Assembly: GCA_030650875.1 (NCBI GenBank)
Contig: JAUSDK010000194.1
Span: 1-53,398, forward strand
Direction: 5' to 3'
Source of the DNA: Polaromonas sp.
GTDB lineage: Bacteria; Pseudomonadota; Gammaproteobacteria; Burkholderiales; Burkholderiaceae_C
Length of the DNA stretch: 53,398 nt
Of this stretch, positions 30,336 through 37,898 are shown one piece after another. The notes below the pieces were generated by a model. That model did not search any database and had not been told where the DNA came from. It was given only the letters and a program-made list of their open reading frames with translations. Each line of letters begins with the position of its first letter. Position 1 is the stretch's first letter. Both the position numbers and the translations under genes were made by a program.

Positions 30336-31541
30336 ATGATCGACCCATCTACCCAACTGATTCACCACCCCTACGCTCCGCCCGCGGGGTTTGAGGCCGT
30401 CACCACGGCCGTGCACAAGGCCTCCACCGTCATCTTTCCCAGCGTTGCCGCCTTGCGCAATCGCGACTGGAAACACAAAAGCGGCTACACCTACGGCCTG
30501 CACGGCACGCCCACCACCTTCACGCTCGAAGAGCGCATTGCGACCCTGGAAGGCGGCAAGTACTGCGCCCTGGTGCCCAGTGGCTTGGCCGCCGTGACGC
30601 TGGTGGACATGGCCTTGCTAAAGTCGGGCGACGAAGTGCTGATCCCCGACAATGCCTACGGCCCGAACAAGGCCTTCGCCCAGGGCGAACTCGCGGCATG
30701 GGGCATCAGTGTTCAGTTTTATGACGCCATGAATCCGGCCGATCTGGCGGCAAAACTGAACGCCAGAACACGCCTGGTCTGGCTCGAAGCGCCGGGCTCG
30801 ATCACGCTGGAGTTTCCCGATCTCCCTGCGTTGGTCGCCACCGTGCAGGCACACAATCAGAGGCCCGGTGTCGCGCATCCCCTTGGCGCCGTCACGGCAC
30901 TCGACAACACCTGGGGCGCCGGTCTGGCGTTCAATGCGTTCACGCTGGGCGTTGACCTGAGCATGCAGGCGCTGACCAAATATCCGAGCGGCGGCGCCGA
31001 CGTGTTGATGGGCTCGGTCGTGACCAACAACGAGGCCCTGCACCACCTGATCCACTTGTGCCACATGCGCGTGGGTTTTGGCATCAGCGGCAACGACGCC
31101 GAACTGGTACTGCGCGGCCTGAACACCCTGGCGCTTCGCTACGCGGCCCAGGATGCGGCAACCCGCCAGCTGGCAGCCTGGCTGGCCACCCAGCCGCAGA
31201 TCGCGGCCGTGCTGCATCCTGCCTTGCCTGGCTCGCCCGGGCACGCCGAGTGGCAGCGCGATTGCACCGGCGCCGCCTGCCTGTTCAGCGCGGTGTTCGC
31301 GCCTGACCTGAGCCAGATGCAGATTGACCATTTTTGCGACAGCCTCAAGCTGTTCAGGCTGGGCTACAGCTGGGCCGGGCCCATGAGCCTTTGCGTCCCT
31401 TACGACGTGCACGCCATTCGCACAACCGCATGGCCTCACCGGGGCGGGCTGGTGCGCTTTTCAGTGGGCCTTGAGGCGGTTACCGACCTCCAGGCCGACC
31501 TGGCCCAGGCGCTGATGGCAATGCAGTACAGTAAGGGCTAA
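30336..31541 (+). CDS. metC: Cystathionine beta-lyase
   Basis: PLP enzyme of the Cys/Met metabolism family, cleaving cystathionine to homocysteine, pyruvate and ammonia. It has 401 residues. The PLP-binding lysine is in SMQALTKYPSGGADVLMGSVV; other family parts are YGLHGTPTTFTLEERIATLEGG, LVPSGLAAVTL, WLEAPGSITLEFPDLPAL, and LDNTWGAGLAFNAFTLGVD. The ending RFSVGLEAVTDLQADLAQAL is typical. MetC rather than MetB/MetZ is inferred from the HGTPTT and YSWAGPMSLC wording. Confidence 0.9.
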   Translation: MIDPSTQLIHHPYAPPAGFEAVTTAVHKASTVIFPSVAALRNRDWKHKSGYTYGLHGTPTTFTLEERIATLEGGKYCALVPSGLAAVTLVDMALLKSGDEVLIPDNAYGPNKAFAQGELAAWGISVQFYDAMNPADLAAKLNARTRLVWLEAPGSITLEFPDLPALVATVQAHNQRPGVAHPLGAVTALDNTWGAGLAFNAFTLGVDLSMQALTKYPSGGADVLMGSVVTNNEALHHLIHLCHMRVGFGISGNDAELVLRGLNTLALRYAAQDAATRQLAAWLATQPQIAAVLHPALPGSPGHAEWQRDCTGAACLFSAVFAPDLSQMQIDHFCDSLKLFRLGYSWAGPMSLCVPYDVHAIRTTAWPHRGGLVRFSVGLEAVTDLQADLAQALMAMQYSKG

Positions 31542-31560
31542 TTATTCAAGAAAGCACGCA

Positions 31561-31740
31561 GTGGCAACTCCCAATTATTCCTACGAAAAGCGCCAGAAAG
31601 AGCTTGCGAAAAAACGCAAAAAAGAAGACAAGCTCAAGCGCAAAGGCGAAGGCAGGCCAGATGACGCGCCCGATGACGGCACCGACACATCGGACACACC
31701 CGCAGAGCCGCAGACGGACCTGCCACCAGCTGCATCCTGA
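31561..31740 (+). CDS. 59-residue charged protein, absent from the ORF track
   Basis: A GTG-initiated ORF (GTG 31561 to TGA 31740) just under the track's cutoff. It starts VATPNYSYEKRQKELAKKRKKEDKLKRK, then becomes acidic and Pro-rich (RPDDAPDDGTDTSDTPAEPQTD). The N-terminal half is a Lys/Arg-rich helix and the C-terminal half looks disordered. Small proteins beginning MATPNYSxEKRQ(K/R)ELAKKRKK are, as I recall, widespread in proteobacteria with unknown function. It lies 19 bases after metC and is followed by two hairpins. SD is weak (AAGAAAG). Confidence 0.75.
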   Translation: MATPNYSYEKRQKELAKKRKKEDKLKRKGEGRPDDAPDDGTDTSDTPAEPQTDLPPAAS

Positions 31741-31743
31741 ACC

Positions 31744-31776
31744 ACGGCTGCTGAAGGCTATTGCTTCAGTAGCCGT
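31744..31776 (+). other. 13-bp hairpin after the 59-residue gene
   Basis: ACGGCTGCTGAAG (31744-31756) pairs with CTTCAGTAGCCGT (31764-31776) with one G-T wobble and a 7-base loop. It starts three bases after the stop codon and has no T-run. It precedes the stronger terminator at 31789. Confidence 0.5.
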
Positions 31777-31788
31777 CAGCCCCTAGCC

Positions 31789-31826
31789 AAGCCCGACCCA
31801 CCACTCTGGTGTTGTCGGGCTTTTTT
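31789..31826 (+). terminator. Intrinsic terminator between convergent genes
   Basis: AAGCCCGAC (31789-31797) pairs with GTCGGGCTT (31814-31822), followed by six T ending at 31826. It terminates the plus-strand transcript just before the end of the opposing mnmH gene. Confidence 0.85.
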
Positions 31827-31829
31827 GCG

Positions 31830-32888
31830 TCAGGCTGCCGCCAGCATGCTGCTTGCCAGCGCCGTCATTGCGGCCACCGAATGGTCGCTGGGCGCAATGA
31901 CCCGGGCGGCTTCATATTGCTCAAAATTGCGCTGCATCGATTGCAGGTAGACCGGGTCGTAGTGCTTCACCAGCAACTCGCGCACGACCGACGCCACGCC
32001 GCCGCTACGCGCGCGCGCCTGCCAGTCCTGCACCACGGCCTTGCCGCGCGCCTCGGTCAGGGCGCCCAGGCGGTCGCAGAAAAATTCGATGTCCTGGACA
32101 AAAAAATCGTAGTCCTCCAGCAGCAGCGCCACACGTTCGTCTTCGGGCAAGTCCAGTTGCAGGCAGGGGCTGCTGCGCATGGCGGCCATCAGGCCTTCGG
32201 GCACCGCGACATTGCCGACCTTTTTACTTTCGCTTTCGATGTACACCGGACGCGCCGGGTCAAAGCTCCGCAGGGCGGCCCAGATTCGGCTGTCGAAGGC
32301 CTTCTGGCTCGGTTGCGGCAGGCCCGGAATCAGGCCCAGCACCGAACTGCGGTGATGCGCCAGACCTTCCAGGTCCAGCACCTGCGCGCCTTGGGCGGCC
32401 AGGGCCTGCAGCAGCCGCGTCTTGCCCGAGCCGGTGGTGCCGCAAATCACCTGGTACTGGTGCTGCGCCGCCAGTTGCGGCAAGTCGCCCACCAGCGCGG
32501 CCCGAAAAGCCTTGTAGCCGCCGTCCACCAGCGTGACCTTGAAGCCGATCTGGTCCAGGATCAGCGCCAGCGAGCCGCTGCGTTTGCCGCCGCGCCAGCA
32601 ATACACCAGCGGCTGCCATTCCCGGGGCTTGTCCAGCACCTCGCGCAGGATGTGCGTGGCAATGTTCTGGGCCACCAGCGCGGCACCGAGCTTTTTGGCC
32701 TCGAACTGGCTGATCTGCTTGTACCGGGTACCGACGATTTTTCGCTCCTCGTCATGCAGGCTGGGCCAGTTCACCGCGCCGGGCAGGTGGTCCTCAGCGT
32801 ATTCGCCCTCGCTTCGGGCGTCGATGACTTCGGAGAAATGGCCTAATTGGCTGAGTGCGGCCTCAGCGGAAATGCGTTCGATGCTCAC
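31830..32888 (-). CDS. mnmH: tRNA 2-selenouridine synthase
   Basis: Replaces sulfur by selenium at the 2-thiouridine wobble base of certain tRNAs. It has 352 residues from GTG 32888 (MSIERISAEAAL), which overlaps the tesA stop as GTGA; the track start at 32915 lies within tesA. The N-terminal rhodanese domain carries the catalytic Cys in LVYCWRGGKRSGS, and the C-terminal P-loop domain has GTTGSGKTRLLQAL. DARSEGEYAEDHLPGAVNWP is the usual rhodanese entrance. selD is not in the window, so actual selenium use cannot be judged here. Confidence 0.93.
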   Translation of the reverse strand: MSIERISAEAALSQLGHFSEVIDARSEGEYAEDHLPGAVNWPSLHDEERKIVGTRYKQISQFEAKKLGAALVAQNIATHILREVLDKPREWQPLVYCWRGGKRSGSLALILDQIGFKVTLVDGGYKAFRAALVGDLPQLAAQHQYQVICGTTGSGKTRLLQALAAQGAQVLDLEGLAHHRSSVLGLIPGLPQPSQKAFDSRIWAALRSFDPARPVYIESESKKVGNVAVPEGLMAAMRSSPCLQLDLPEDERVALLLEDYDFFVQDIEFFCDRLGALTEARGKAVVQDWQARARSGGVASVVRELLVKHYDPVYLQSMQRNFEQYEAARVIAPSDHSVAAMTALASSMLAAA

Positions 32889-33592
32889 TTGATGAGTTTC
32901 TTCAGTTCGGGCCACACATTGGCCAGCATGCTGGCTTGTGACTGCTCGTTGGGGTGAATCCGGTCGGCCTGGAAGTTGGCGGTCGCGCCGTCTACGTCGG
33001 CAATGCCTTTGAGGAAAAACGGTACCAGCGCGACTTTTTCGGTCTTGGCGATCTGGGCAAAAAGACCTGCAAACTCGGCGCCATAGGCCGCGCCGTAGTT
33101 GGGCGGCACCTGCATGCCGAGCAGCAGCACCTTGGCGCCGGCTTTTTTGGAGGCCTGCGTCATGGCCAGCAGGTTGCTCTGGGTCATGCGCATGGGCAGG
33201 CCGCGCAAGGCATCGTTGCCGCCCAACTCAATCACCACCGCCGTCGGCTTGTGCTGCGCCAGCAGGGCCGGCAGGCGCGAACGTCCGCCCGACGTGGTGT
33301 CGCCGCTGACGCTGGCGTTGACCACCTTCACAGCATTTTTTTGTTTGGCGGCCAACTGTTTTTCCAGCAACGCGACCCAGCCGGTGCCGCGCTTGAGGCC
33401 ATATTCCGCGCTCAGCGAGTCGCCCAGCACAAGAATGACTGGTCCGCCGGGGGGGATGGTTTTTGCGGCGGCGTTCGTTACCTGTCCGTGCGCCAGCCAG
33501 GGCGTGCCCAGCAGCACCGTGAGCAGCAGCGCGCCAAAAGGTCTTAGCCCGCTTATCCGCCTTGCAAGGCCAAGCTTGGGACATACTGGCAT
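32885..33592 (-). CDS. tesA: Arylesterase / acyl-CoA thioesterase I (GDSL family), exported
   Basis: SGNH hydrolase of the TesA type, a periplasmic lysophospholipase/thioesterase/arylesterase. It has 235 residues from ATG 33592 (MPVCPKLGLARR). A signal peptide (LRPFGALLLTVLLGTPWLAHGQ) is followed by block I LVLGDSLSAEYGL (nucleophile Ser), the block III GGNDALRG and the C-terminal DRIHPNEQ (catalytic Asp/His). The track start at 33835 would run through the divergent ABC gene and is rejected. It is divergent from ybbA, as in E. coli. mnmH is coupled downstream. Confidence 0.93.
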   Translation of the reverse strand: MPVCPKLGLARRISGLRPFGALLLTVLLGTPWLAHGQVTNAAAKTIPPGGPVILVLGDSLSAEYGLKRGTGWVALLEKQLAAKQKNAVKVVNASVSGDTTSGGRSRLPALLAQHKPTAVVIELGGNDALRGLPMRMTQSNLLAMTQASKKAGAKVLLLGMQVPPNYGAAYGAEFAGLFAQIAKTEKVALVPFFLKGIADVDGATANFQADRIHPNEQSQASMLANVWPELKKLIK

Positions 33593-33623
33593 GGTGAATT
33601 TCAAGTTTTCTGATAAGGCTGAC

Positions 33624-34346
33624 ATGTTTGAACCTGTGGTTTCCAATTCTGGCGACGTTGCGACAACGTCCGCGCCCTCTTCAATTATTTCCGTTGAGCA
33701 TGTTTTCAAGTCGGTGACGGACTCAACGGGCACGTTGACCATTTTGCGCGATATTGACTTTGCCCTGGCGCCGCGCGAAACCGCCGCCATTGTCGGCGCC
33801 TCCGGATCGGGAAAAAGCACGCTACTGTCCATCATCGCCGGCCTCGATACCCCTACAAAAGGGACGGTGCGGCTGGCCGGCCAGGATATTTTTTCCCTCA
33901 GTGAAGATGACCGTGCCGCCTTGCGCGCCCAGCAGGTCGGTTTTGTTTTTCAGAGCTTTCAGCTCATGGGCAACCTGACTGCGCTTGAAAACGTCATGCT
34001 GCCGCTGGAGCTGTCGGGCACCAAGGGCGCCCGGCAACTGGCCACTGAAATGCTCAAGCGCGTCGGCCTGGGCCAGCGGCTGGGTCATTACCCCAAGGTG
34101 CTGTCGGGCGGCGAGCAGCAGCGCGTGGCGCTGGCACGGGCGTTTGTCGTGTCTCCGGCGGTGCTGCTGGCCGATGAGCCGACCGGCAGCCTGGATTTTG
34201 CCACTGGCGACACTGTGATGAAGCTGATGTTTGAACTGAACCAGGAACTCGGCACCACGCTGGTACTGGTCACCCATGATCCGGCAATTGCGGCGCGCTG
34301 CCAGCGGCGCATCACGATCGAGGCCGGTCAGATCATCAATTCCTGA
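33624..34346 (+). CDS. ybbA: YbbA-type ABC transporter ATP-binding protein without a permease gene
   Basis: MacB/LolD-like ATPase of 240 residues from ATG 33624 (MFEPVVSN); ATG 33591 is an alternative. Walker A GASGSGKST, Q-loop FVFQSFQLMGNLTALENVMLP, signature LSGGEQQRVALARAF, Walker B VLLADEPTGSLD and the His-switch VTHD are intact. In E. coli ybbA is followed by the permease gene ybbP; here rlmB follows and no FtsX-like permease is present in the window. The partner is either encoded elsewhere or lost. Confidence 0.9.
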   Translation: MFEPVVSNSGDVATTSAPSSIISVEHVFKSVTDSTGTLTILRDIDFALAPRETAAIVGASGSGKSTLLSIIAGLDTPTKGTVRLAGQDIFSLSEDDRAALRAQQVGFVFQSFQLMGNLTALENVMLPLELSGTKGARQLATEMLKRVGLGQRLGHYPKVLSGGEQQRVALARAFVVSPAVLLADEPTGSLDFATGDTVMKLMFELNQELGTTLVLVTHDPAIAARCQRRITIEAGQIINS

Positions 34347-34382
34347 GAAGAATGCGGCTCTGGCCAATAACGCTGGACACTT

Positions 34383-34402
34383 ATTGCTAGCAGCATAGCA
34401 AT
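34383..34402 (+). other. Small inverted repeat between ybbA and rlmB
   Basis: ATTGCTA-GCAGCA-TAGCAAT is a perfect 7-bp dyad 36 bases after ybbA. There is no T-run. It shares the TAGC/GCTA vocabulary of other small intergenic dyads in this window. Confidence 0.4.
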
Positions 34403-34474
34403 TGGCATCCCGTGCTGAGCCGTGTCGGCGCACTGGCACGCTGCTGCCGCCACACCAGCAGCGATAATCCTTGC

Positions 34475-35236
34475 ATGTCTTCATCCTCTAAAGTTCTTTT
34501 TGGCTTTCATGCCGTTGGTGTCCGTCTCAAAACTGCGCCCAAGTCGGTGCTGGAAGTTTTTTACGATGTGTCGCGTCGCGACGCCCGCATGCGCCAGTTC
34601 ACCGACCGCGCCCGCGAAGCCGGCGTGCGGCTGGTCGAATCCGACGGCCTGCGCCTGGCTAAAATGTGCGGCAGCCATGGCCACCAGGGCGTAGTGGCGC
34701 GCGTGGAGGCGGTGGCGCAGGTCACGTCGCTCGACGAGTTGCTGGAGCAGCTGGAGGCCGGCGGCACCGTCCAGCCCCTGCTGCTGGTGCTTGACGGCGT
34801 GACCGACCCGCACAACCTGGGCGCCTGCCTGCGCGTGGCCGACGGGGCCGGCGCGCAAGCCGTGATCGCGCCCAAGGATCACGCGGCCGGCATCAACGCC
34901 ACCGTGTCCAAGGTCGCCAGCGGCGCGGCTGAAACCGTACCGTATTTCATGGTGACCAACCTGGCGCGCACGCTGGGTGAACTCAAGGAGCGCAACATCT
35001 GGTGCATCGGCACCAGCGACGATGCGACCAAGACCATTTACGACGTGGACCTGACCGGCCCGGTCGCGCTGATTTTGGGCGCCGAAGGCGAGGGCATGCG
35101 CCAACTCACGCGCAAGACCTGCGACGAGTTGGTCCGCATCCCGATGCAGGGCGCGGTCGAAAGCCTGAACGTGTCGGTGGCCAGCGGCGTTTGCCTGTAC
35201 GAAGCGCTGCGCCAGCGCCGCCCGGCAGCCGCCTAA
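34475..35236 (+). CDS. rlmB: 23S rRNA (guanosine-2251-2'-O) methyltransferase RlmB
   Basis: SPOUT/TrmH-family methyltransferase. It has 253 residues from ATG 34475 (MSSSSKVLFGFHAVGVRLK). An N-terminal substrate-binding domain (SHGHQGVVARVE) is followed by the knotted SAM-binding domain with LVLDGVTDPHNLGACLRVADGAGAQAVIAPK, VALILGAEGEGMRQLTRKTCDELVRIPM and the final SLNVSVASGVCLYEALRQR. The stop codon overlaps the stop of the convergent chromate-transporter gene by four bases. Confidence 0.95.
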   Translation: MSSSSKVLFGFHAVGVRLKTAPKSVLEVFYDVSRRDARMRQFTDRAREAGVRLVESDGLRLAKMCGSHGHQGVVARVEAVAQVTSLDELLEQLEAGGTVQPLLLVLDGVTDPHNLGACLRVADGAGAQAVIAPKDHAAGINATVSKVASGAAETVPYFMVTNLARTLGELKERNIWCIGTSDDATKTIYDVDLTGPVALILGAEGEGMRQLTRKTCDELVRIPMQGAVESLNVSVASGVCLYEALRQRRPAAA

Positions 35237-35817
35237 ATCAGACCGTACCAGCCCAGCAGGGCACCGGCACCCAGGAGCCAGAGCAGGTGGGTCCGGGTGC
35301 GCCAGACGATGAGCGCCGTGGCGACCGTGACCAGCCAAACCGGCCAGTCGTTGAGTGAACTTCCGTTGGCGCTGGCCAGAATCCAGCCGGTGGCCATCAG
35401 CAGCGCCACCACGATGGGCGCCATGCCCTGCTTGAACGCACGCACCGCCCGCAACTCACGGTTGCGGTGTCCCCACCGGGAAGCGACATAGGTCAGCACG
35501 GTGCTGGGTATCAGGATTCCCAGGAGGGACAGTAAAACCCCTAGCAATCCGGTCAGCATGCCGCCCGCGTTCAGGCCCACATTCCAGCCCAGCAGCGCGA
35601 CAAACAGCACGTTCGGGCCGGGCGCGGCCTGTGCGATGGCGATCGAGGCATTGAACTGCTCATCGGTCAGCCAGTGCTGCTGGTCCACCAGGAAGCGGTG
35701 CATGTCGGGCGCCGTGGTGATGGCGCCGCCTATCGAGAGCAGGGACAGCGTCAGGTAATGCAGGAACAGGGTAAACCAGTCCTGCAGGGTAAAAACGAGC
35801 GCGATCGGCTCGGTCAT
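35233..35817 (-). CDS. Chromate transporter family protein, second half-size subunit
   Basis: A 194-residue CHR-domain membrane protein from ATG 35817 (MTEPIALVFTLQDWFTLF). It carries LLSIGGAITTAPDMHRFLVDQQHWLTDEQFNASIAIAQAAPGPN and about five to six hydrophobic helices. It overlaps the preceding CHR gene by ATGA and so forms a two-gene (short-chain) transporter in place of the fused two-domain ChrA. The substrate may be chromate or another anion; chromate resistance is not proven by the family. The track start at 35937 is inside the upstream gene. Confidence 0.88.
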   Translation of the reverse strand: MTEPIALVFTLQDWFTLFLHYLTLSLLSIGGAITTAPDMHRFLVDQQHWLTDEQFNASIAIAQAAPGPNVLFVALLGWNVGLNAGGMLTGLLGVLLSLLGILIPSTVLTYVASRWGHRNRELRAVRAFKQGMAPIVVALLMATGWILASANGSSLNDWPVWLVTVATALIVWRTRTHLLWLLGAGALLGWYGLI

Positions 35818-36389
35818 GACTTGAGCTTCTTGTACGCCAGCACGCAGGCCACGCTGCCCAGGCCAGACAGCACATAAAACAGCGGCCAGCGCAGCAGCGC
35901 AATGGCCACAAAACACAGCCCGCCAAGGACTAGGCATTGACGCATGCCCAGCACGTTATTGAGCAGGGCGCCAGACAGTCTCAGGCCGGTTGCGGCAATC
36001 AGCCCGGCCGCCACCGCGCCCATGCCGCGCAGTGCGCCTGCTACGCCAGGCAGGTCCGCAAACTGCGCATAGACCAGCGCCAGCAGCAACACCAGAATCA
36101 GCGGCACGGTCAGCATGCCGGCCAGCGCCACCATGGCGCCCTTCAGGCCAAAGTAGCGTCCACCTATCATCAAGGACAGGTTCACCACGTTGGGCCCCGG
36201 CATGACCTGCGCGACGGCCCAGTCTTCAATGAACTCCTCGCGCGTCATCCAGCGTTTTTTTTCGACCAGTTCGCGTTGCACCACGGCCAGCACACCGCCA
36301 AAACCCTGCAGCGCCAGCCAGGTGAAGGAAAAAAACAGATCGGTCAGCGACTGGGGGTGCGGGTGGTCGGGCGCGGGCAGTGAATTCAT
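35814..36389 (-). CDS. Chromate transporter family protein, first half-size subunit
   Basis: A 191-residue CHR-domain protein from ATG 36389 (MNSLPAPDHPHPQSL). The N-terminal CHR signature is present: FFSFTWLALQGFGGVLAVVQRELVEKKRWMTREEFIEDWAVAQVMPGPNVVNLS. Hydrophobic helices follow. It is paired with the second half downstream (ATGA overlap); the halves are expected to insert with opposite topology and act as a heterodimer. No chrB-type regulator is adjacent. Confidence 0.88.
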   Translation of the reverse strand: MNSLPAPDHPHPQSLTDLFFSFTWLALQGFGGVLAVVQRELVEKKRWMTREEFIEDWAVAQVMPGPNVVNLSLMIGGRYFGLKGAMVALAGMLTVPLILVLLLALVYAQFADLPGVAGALRGMGAVAAGLIAATGLRLSGALLNNVLGMRQCLVLGGLCFVAIALLRWPLFYVLSGLGSVACVLAYKKLKS

Positions 36390-36512
36390 GGCCCGATTAT
36401 CGCCGTTCACCCGAACTTCACACGCGCTGTAGAGGCATTTATGCGACTTTTTTGCTATCTAAAATATAGCTTAAAGTTCAATGCAGGATTTGGCTAAAGG
36501 CCTGAAAGTCTT

Positions 36513-36544
36513 AAAAAATAGAAAAGGCGACCGATCAGACGGTC
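36513..36544 (-). terminator. Putative terminator of the SDR gene
   Basis: Read on the minus strand, GACCG-TCTGAT-CGGTC overlaps the stop codon and is followed by GCCTTTTCTATTTTTT. The stem is only 5 bp, so this is tentative. An additional GCTAT/ATAGC dyad lies further downstream near 36461-36477. Confidence 0.45.
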
Positions 36545-37278
36545 ATGCCGCCCGACACCTCGATTACCGCGCCATTAATATAACTGGCCTCGTCGCTGGC
36601 CAGGAAGGCGTACACGTTGGCAATTTCCCCGGGCTGGCCCAGTCGCTTGAGCGGCACGCGGGTTTCCATCTCCTTGAGGACGTTGTCTGGAATGGTGGCC
36701 AGGATGGGCGTGGCAATAAAGCCGGGCGCCACCGCGTTCACGCGTACGCCCTTGGGCCCGAGTTCGCGGCTCCAGGTCTTGGTAAAACCGATCACGCCGA
36801 ACTTGGTGGCCGCATAGTTGGTCTGGCCAAAGTTGCCGTAAATGCCCACCACCGAACTGGCGTTCAGGATCACGCCCTGGCCCTGCGCGATCATGGTGTC
36901 GGCCACCGCCTGCGCGCAATGAAACACGCCGCGCAGGTTGACATCAATCACGCGGTCGAACTGCTCCAGCGTCATCTTGACCAGCCGCGCATCCTGCGTG
37001 ATGCCGGCGTTGTTGACCAGCACGTCGATGCGGCCAAACTGCGCCTTGACCTGGGCTACCACGGCGTCCACCGTGGCCCGCTGCGTCACGTCCATGACAT
37101 AGCCGACCGCTTGCGCGCCCAGCGCCTGGCATTGCTTCACGGCCTCGTCAATGGCGGCCTGCTTCAGGTCGCAGACGATGACGATGGCGCCTTCCTGCGC
37201 AAACTTGAGGGCGGTGGCCAGGCCGATGCCTTGCGCCGCACCGGTGATGAGGCTGACCTTGTTCTGGAGTCTTGGCAT
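36535..37278 (-). CDS. Short-chain dehydrogenase/reductase, FabG/PhbB-like
   Basis: Classical SDR of 247 residues from ATG 37278 ([13 protein letters not shown]). NAD(P)-binding [22 protein letters not shown], catalytic Ser in NASSVVG, and YAATK (Tyr/Lys) are intact. The ending [17 protein letters not shown] is typical of 3-oxoacyl-ACP/acetoacetyl-CoA reductases. The frame continues upstream without a stop to ATG 37344, adding [22 protein letters not shown], which looks like the front of a thiolase. Both ATGs have an SD-like sequence (AGGA before 37344, AAGG before 37278). Which start is used is unknown. Confidence 0.88.
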   Translation of the reverse strand: MPRLQNKVSLITGAAQGIGLATALKFAQEGAIVIVCDLKQAAIDEAVKQCQALGAQAVGYVMDVTQRATVDAVVAQVKAQFGRIDVLVNNAGITQDARLVKMTLEQFDRVIDVNLRGVFHCAQAVADTMIAQGQGVILNASSVVGIYGNFGQTNYAATKFGVIGFTKTWSRELGPKGVRVNAVAPGFIATPILATIPDNVLKEMETRVPLKRLGQPGEIANVYAFLASDEASYINGAVIEVSGGMTV

Positions 37279-37344
37279 GAGGGGAACCTTTTTTGTGGAT
37301 GCGCGTGGCGTGCGGATCGCGTCGTGGATGAGTGCTTCGGTCAT
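37279..37344 (-). pseudogene. Thiolase N-terminus remnant fused in frame to the SDR gene
   Basis: Twenty-two codons starting at ATG 37344 read [19 protein letters not shown]..., closely matching the N-terminus of acetyl-CoA acetyltransferases (MTEALIxDAIRTPRGxGKK). The rest of a thiolase is absent and the frame runs straight into the SDR. A good SD (CAGGAAAA) precedes the ATG. It looks like a deletion that removed the thiolase body and left its initiation region driving the reductase. Confidence 0.55.
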
Positions 37345-37384
37345 GCGGATTTTCCTGCGAACGGCACGGGGCCGATAACAAAAA

Positions 37385-37404
37385 ATACTTTAAATGAAAA
37401 GTAT
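37385..37404 (-). promoter_or_regulatory. 20-bp palindrome upstream of the SDR/thiolase-head gene
   Basis: ATACTTT-AAATGA-AAAGTAT is a perfect 7-bp dyad with a 6-base centre, 41 bases upstream of ATG 37344, in an AT-rich patch. It looks like an operator for a dimeric regulator (class unknown) or a hairpin in the leader. Confidence 0.45.
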
Positions 37405-37520
37405 AGGCACGAGGCGTTGCATTTGCCTGACGCGAAGGCGCCATGTGGGCTGCGACGGACTGCGCAATGGCTGTTTTTTTAGTGGTTAATTGTTCCCGTA
37501 TTCATTGGTCCTCAGGCCTT

Positions 37521-37538
37521 AATTCTCGATAGAGAATT
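37521..37538 (-). other. Small hairpin after the 56-residue gene
   Basis: AATTCTC-GATA-GAGAATT is a perfect 7-bp dyad directly adjoining the stop codon of the small membrane-protein gene. There is no T-run on the minus strand. Confidence 0.35.
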
Positions 37539-37709
37539 TCAGGAAGCGTCCTTGCTGCGCGTGCGGCCCACCGCGCTGAAAATGCCGATGCCGAGCACGA
37601 TCAGGGAGCCGATGCCGATGTAGAGGTGCGGCACGCCCGCCACCACGGCGCCCCAGACCACGCCGCCCAGAAACATCAAAAACCCGATCATGTAAATTGC
37701 AAAAGACAT
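37539..37709 (-). CDS. 56-residue membrane protein
   Basis: A small ORF too short for the track, hidden beneath a spurious 123-residue ORF in another frame. It reads MSFAIYMIGFLMFLGGVVWGAVVAGVPHLYIGIGSLIVLGIGIFSAVGRTRSKDAS: two hydrophobic helices separated by GVPHLY, then a basic C-terminal tail. A strong SD (TGGAGAAAATAA) precedes the ATG. It resembles small conserved inner-membrane proteins of Burkholderiales; the function is unknown. Expected topology has both ends in the cytoplasm. Confidence 0.8.
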   Translation of the reverse strand: MSFAIYMIGFLMFLGGVVWGAVVAGVPHLYIGIGSLIVLGIGIFSAVGRTRSKDAS

Positions 37710-37898
37710 TTATTTTCTCCAAAAGTTGTGGGCTGACTATGCGGTCGAGCCGGGTTTTCGGCCATCGGGGACGGTCGCTGTTTGCTGTCAGCGGCGGCCT
37801 ACCCGCTACCGGCCAGGCCGTTGAAGAGTCCCCGCATTCACACGCGATGAAGGTTTGTGCCTCAAAATCCGGGCTTGCGCGCATCAACAAAGGCTTTC

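Noticed and set aside
31809-32846. 345-residue plus-strand ORF over mnmH
   Set aside because: Antisense shadow; the opposite frame has rhodanese and P-loop motifs.
32885-33835. Long form of tesA starting at 33835
   Set aside because: The extra N-terminus is the antisense of ybbA; the signal peptide after ATG 33592 fits an exported esterase.
36481-37482. 333-residue plus-strand ORF over the SDR gene
   Set aside because: Low-complexity shadow; the SDR motifs on the minus strand are complete.
37519-37890. 123-residue minus-strand ORF
   Set aside because: Its frame has no family resemblance and hides the well-formed 56-residue membrane protein in another frame.
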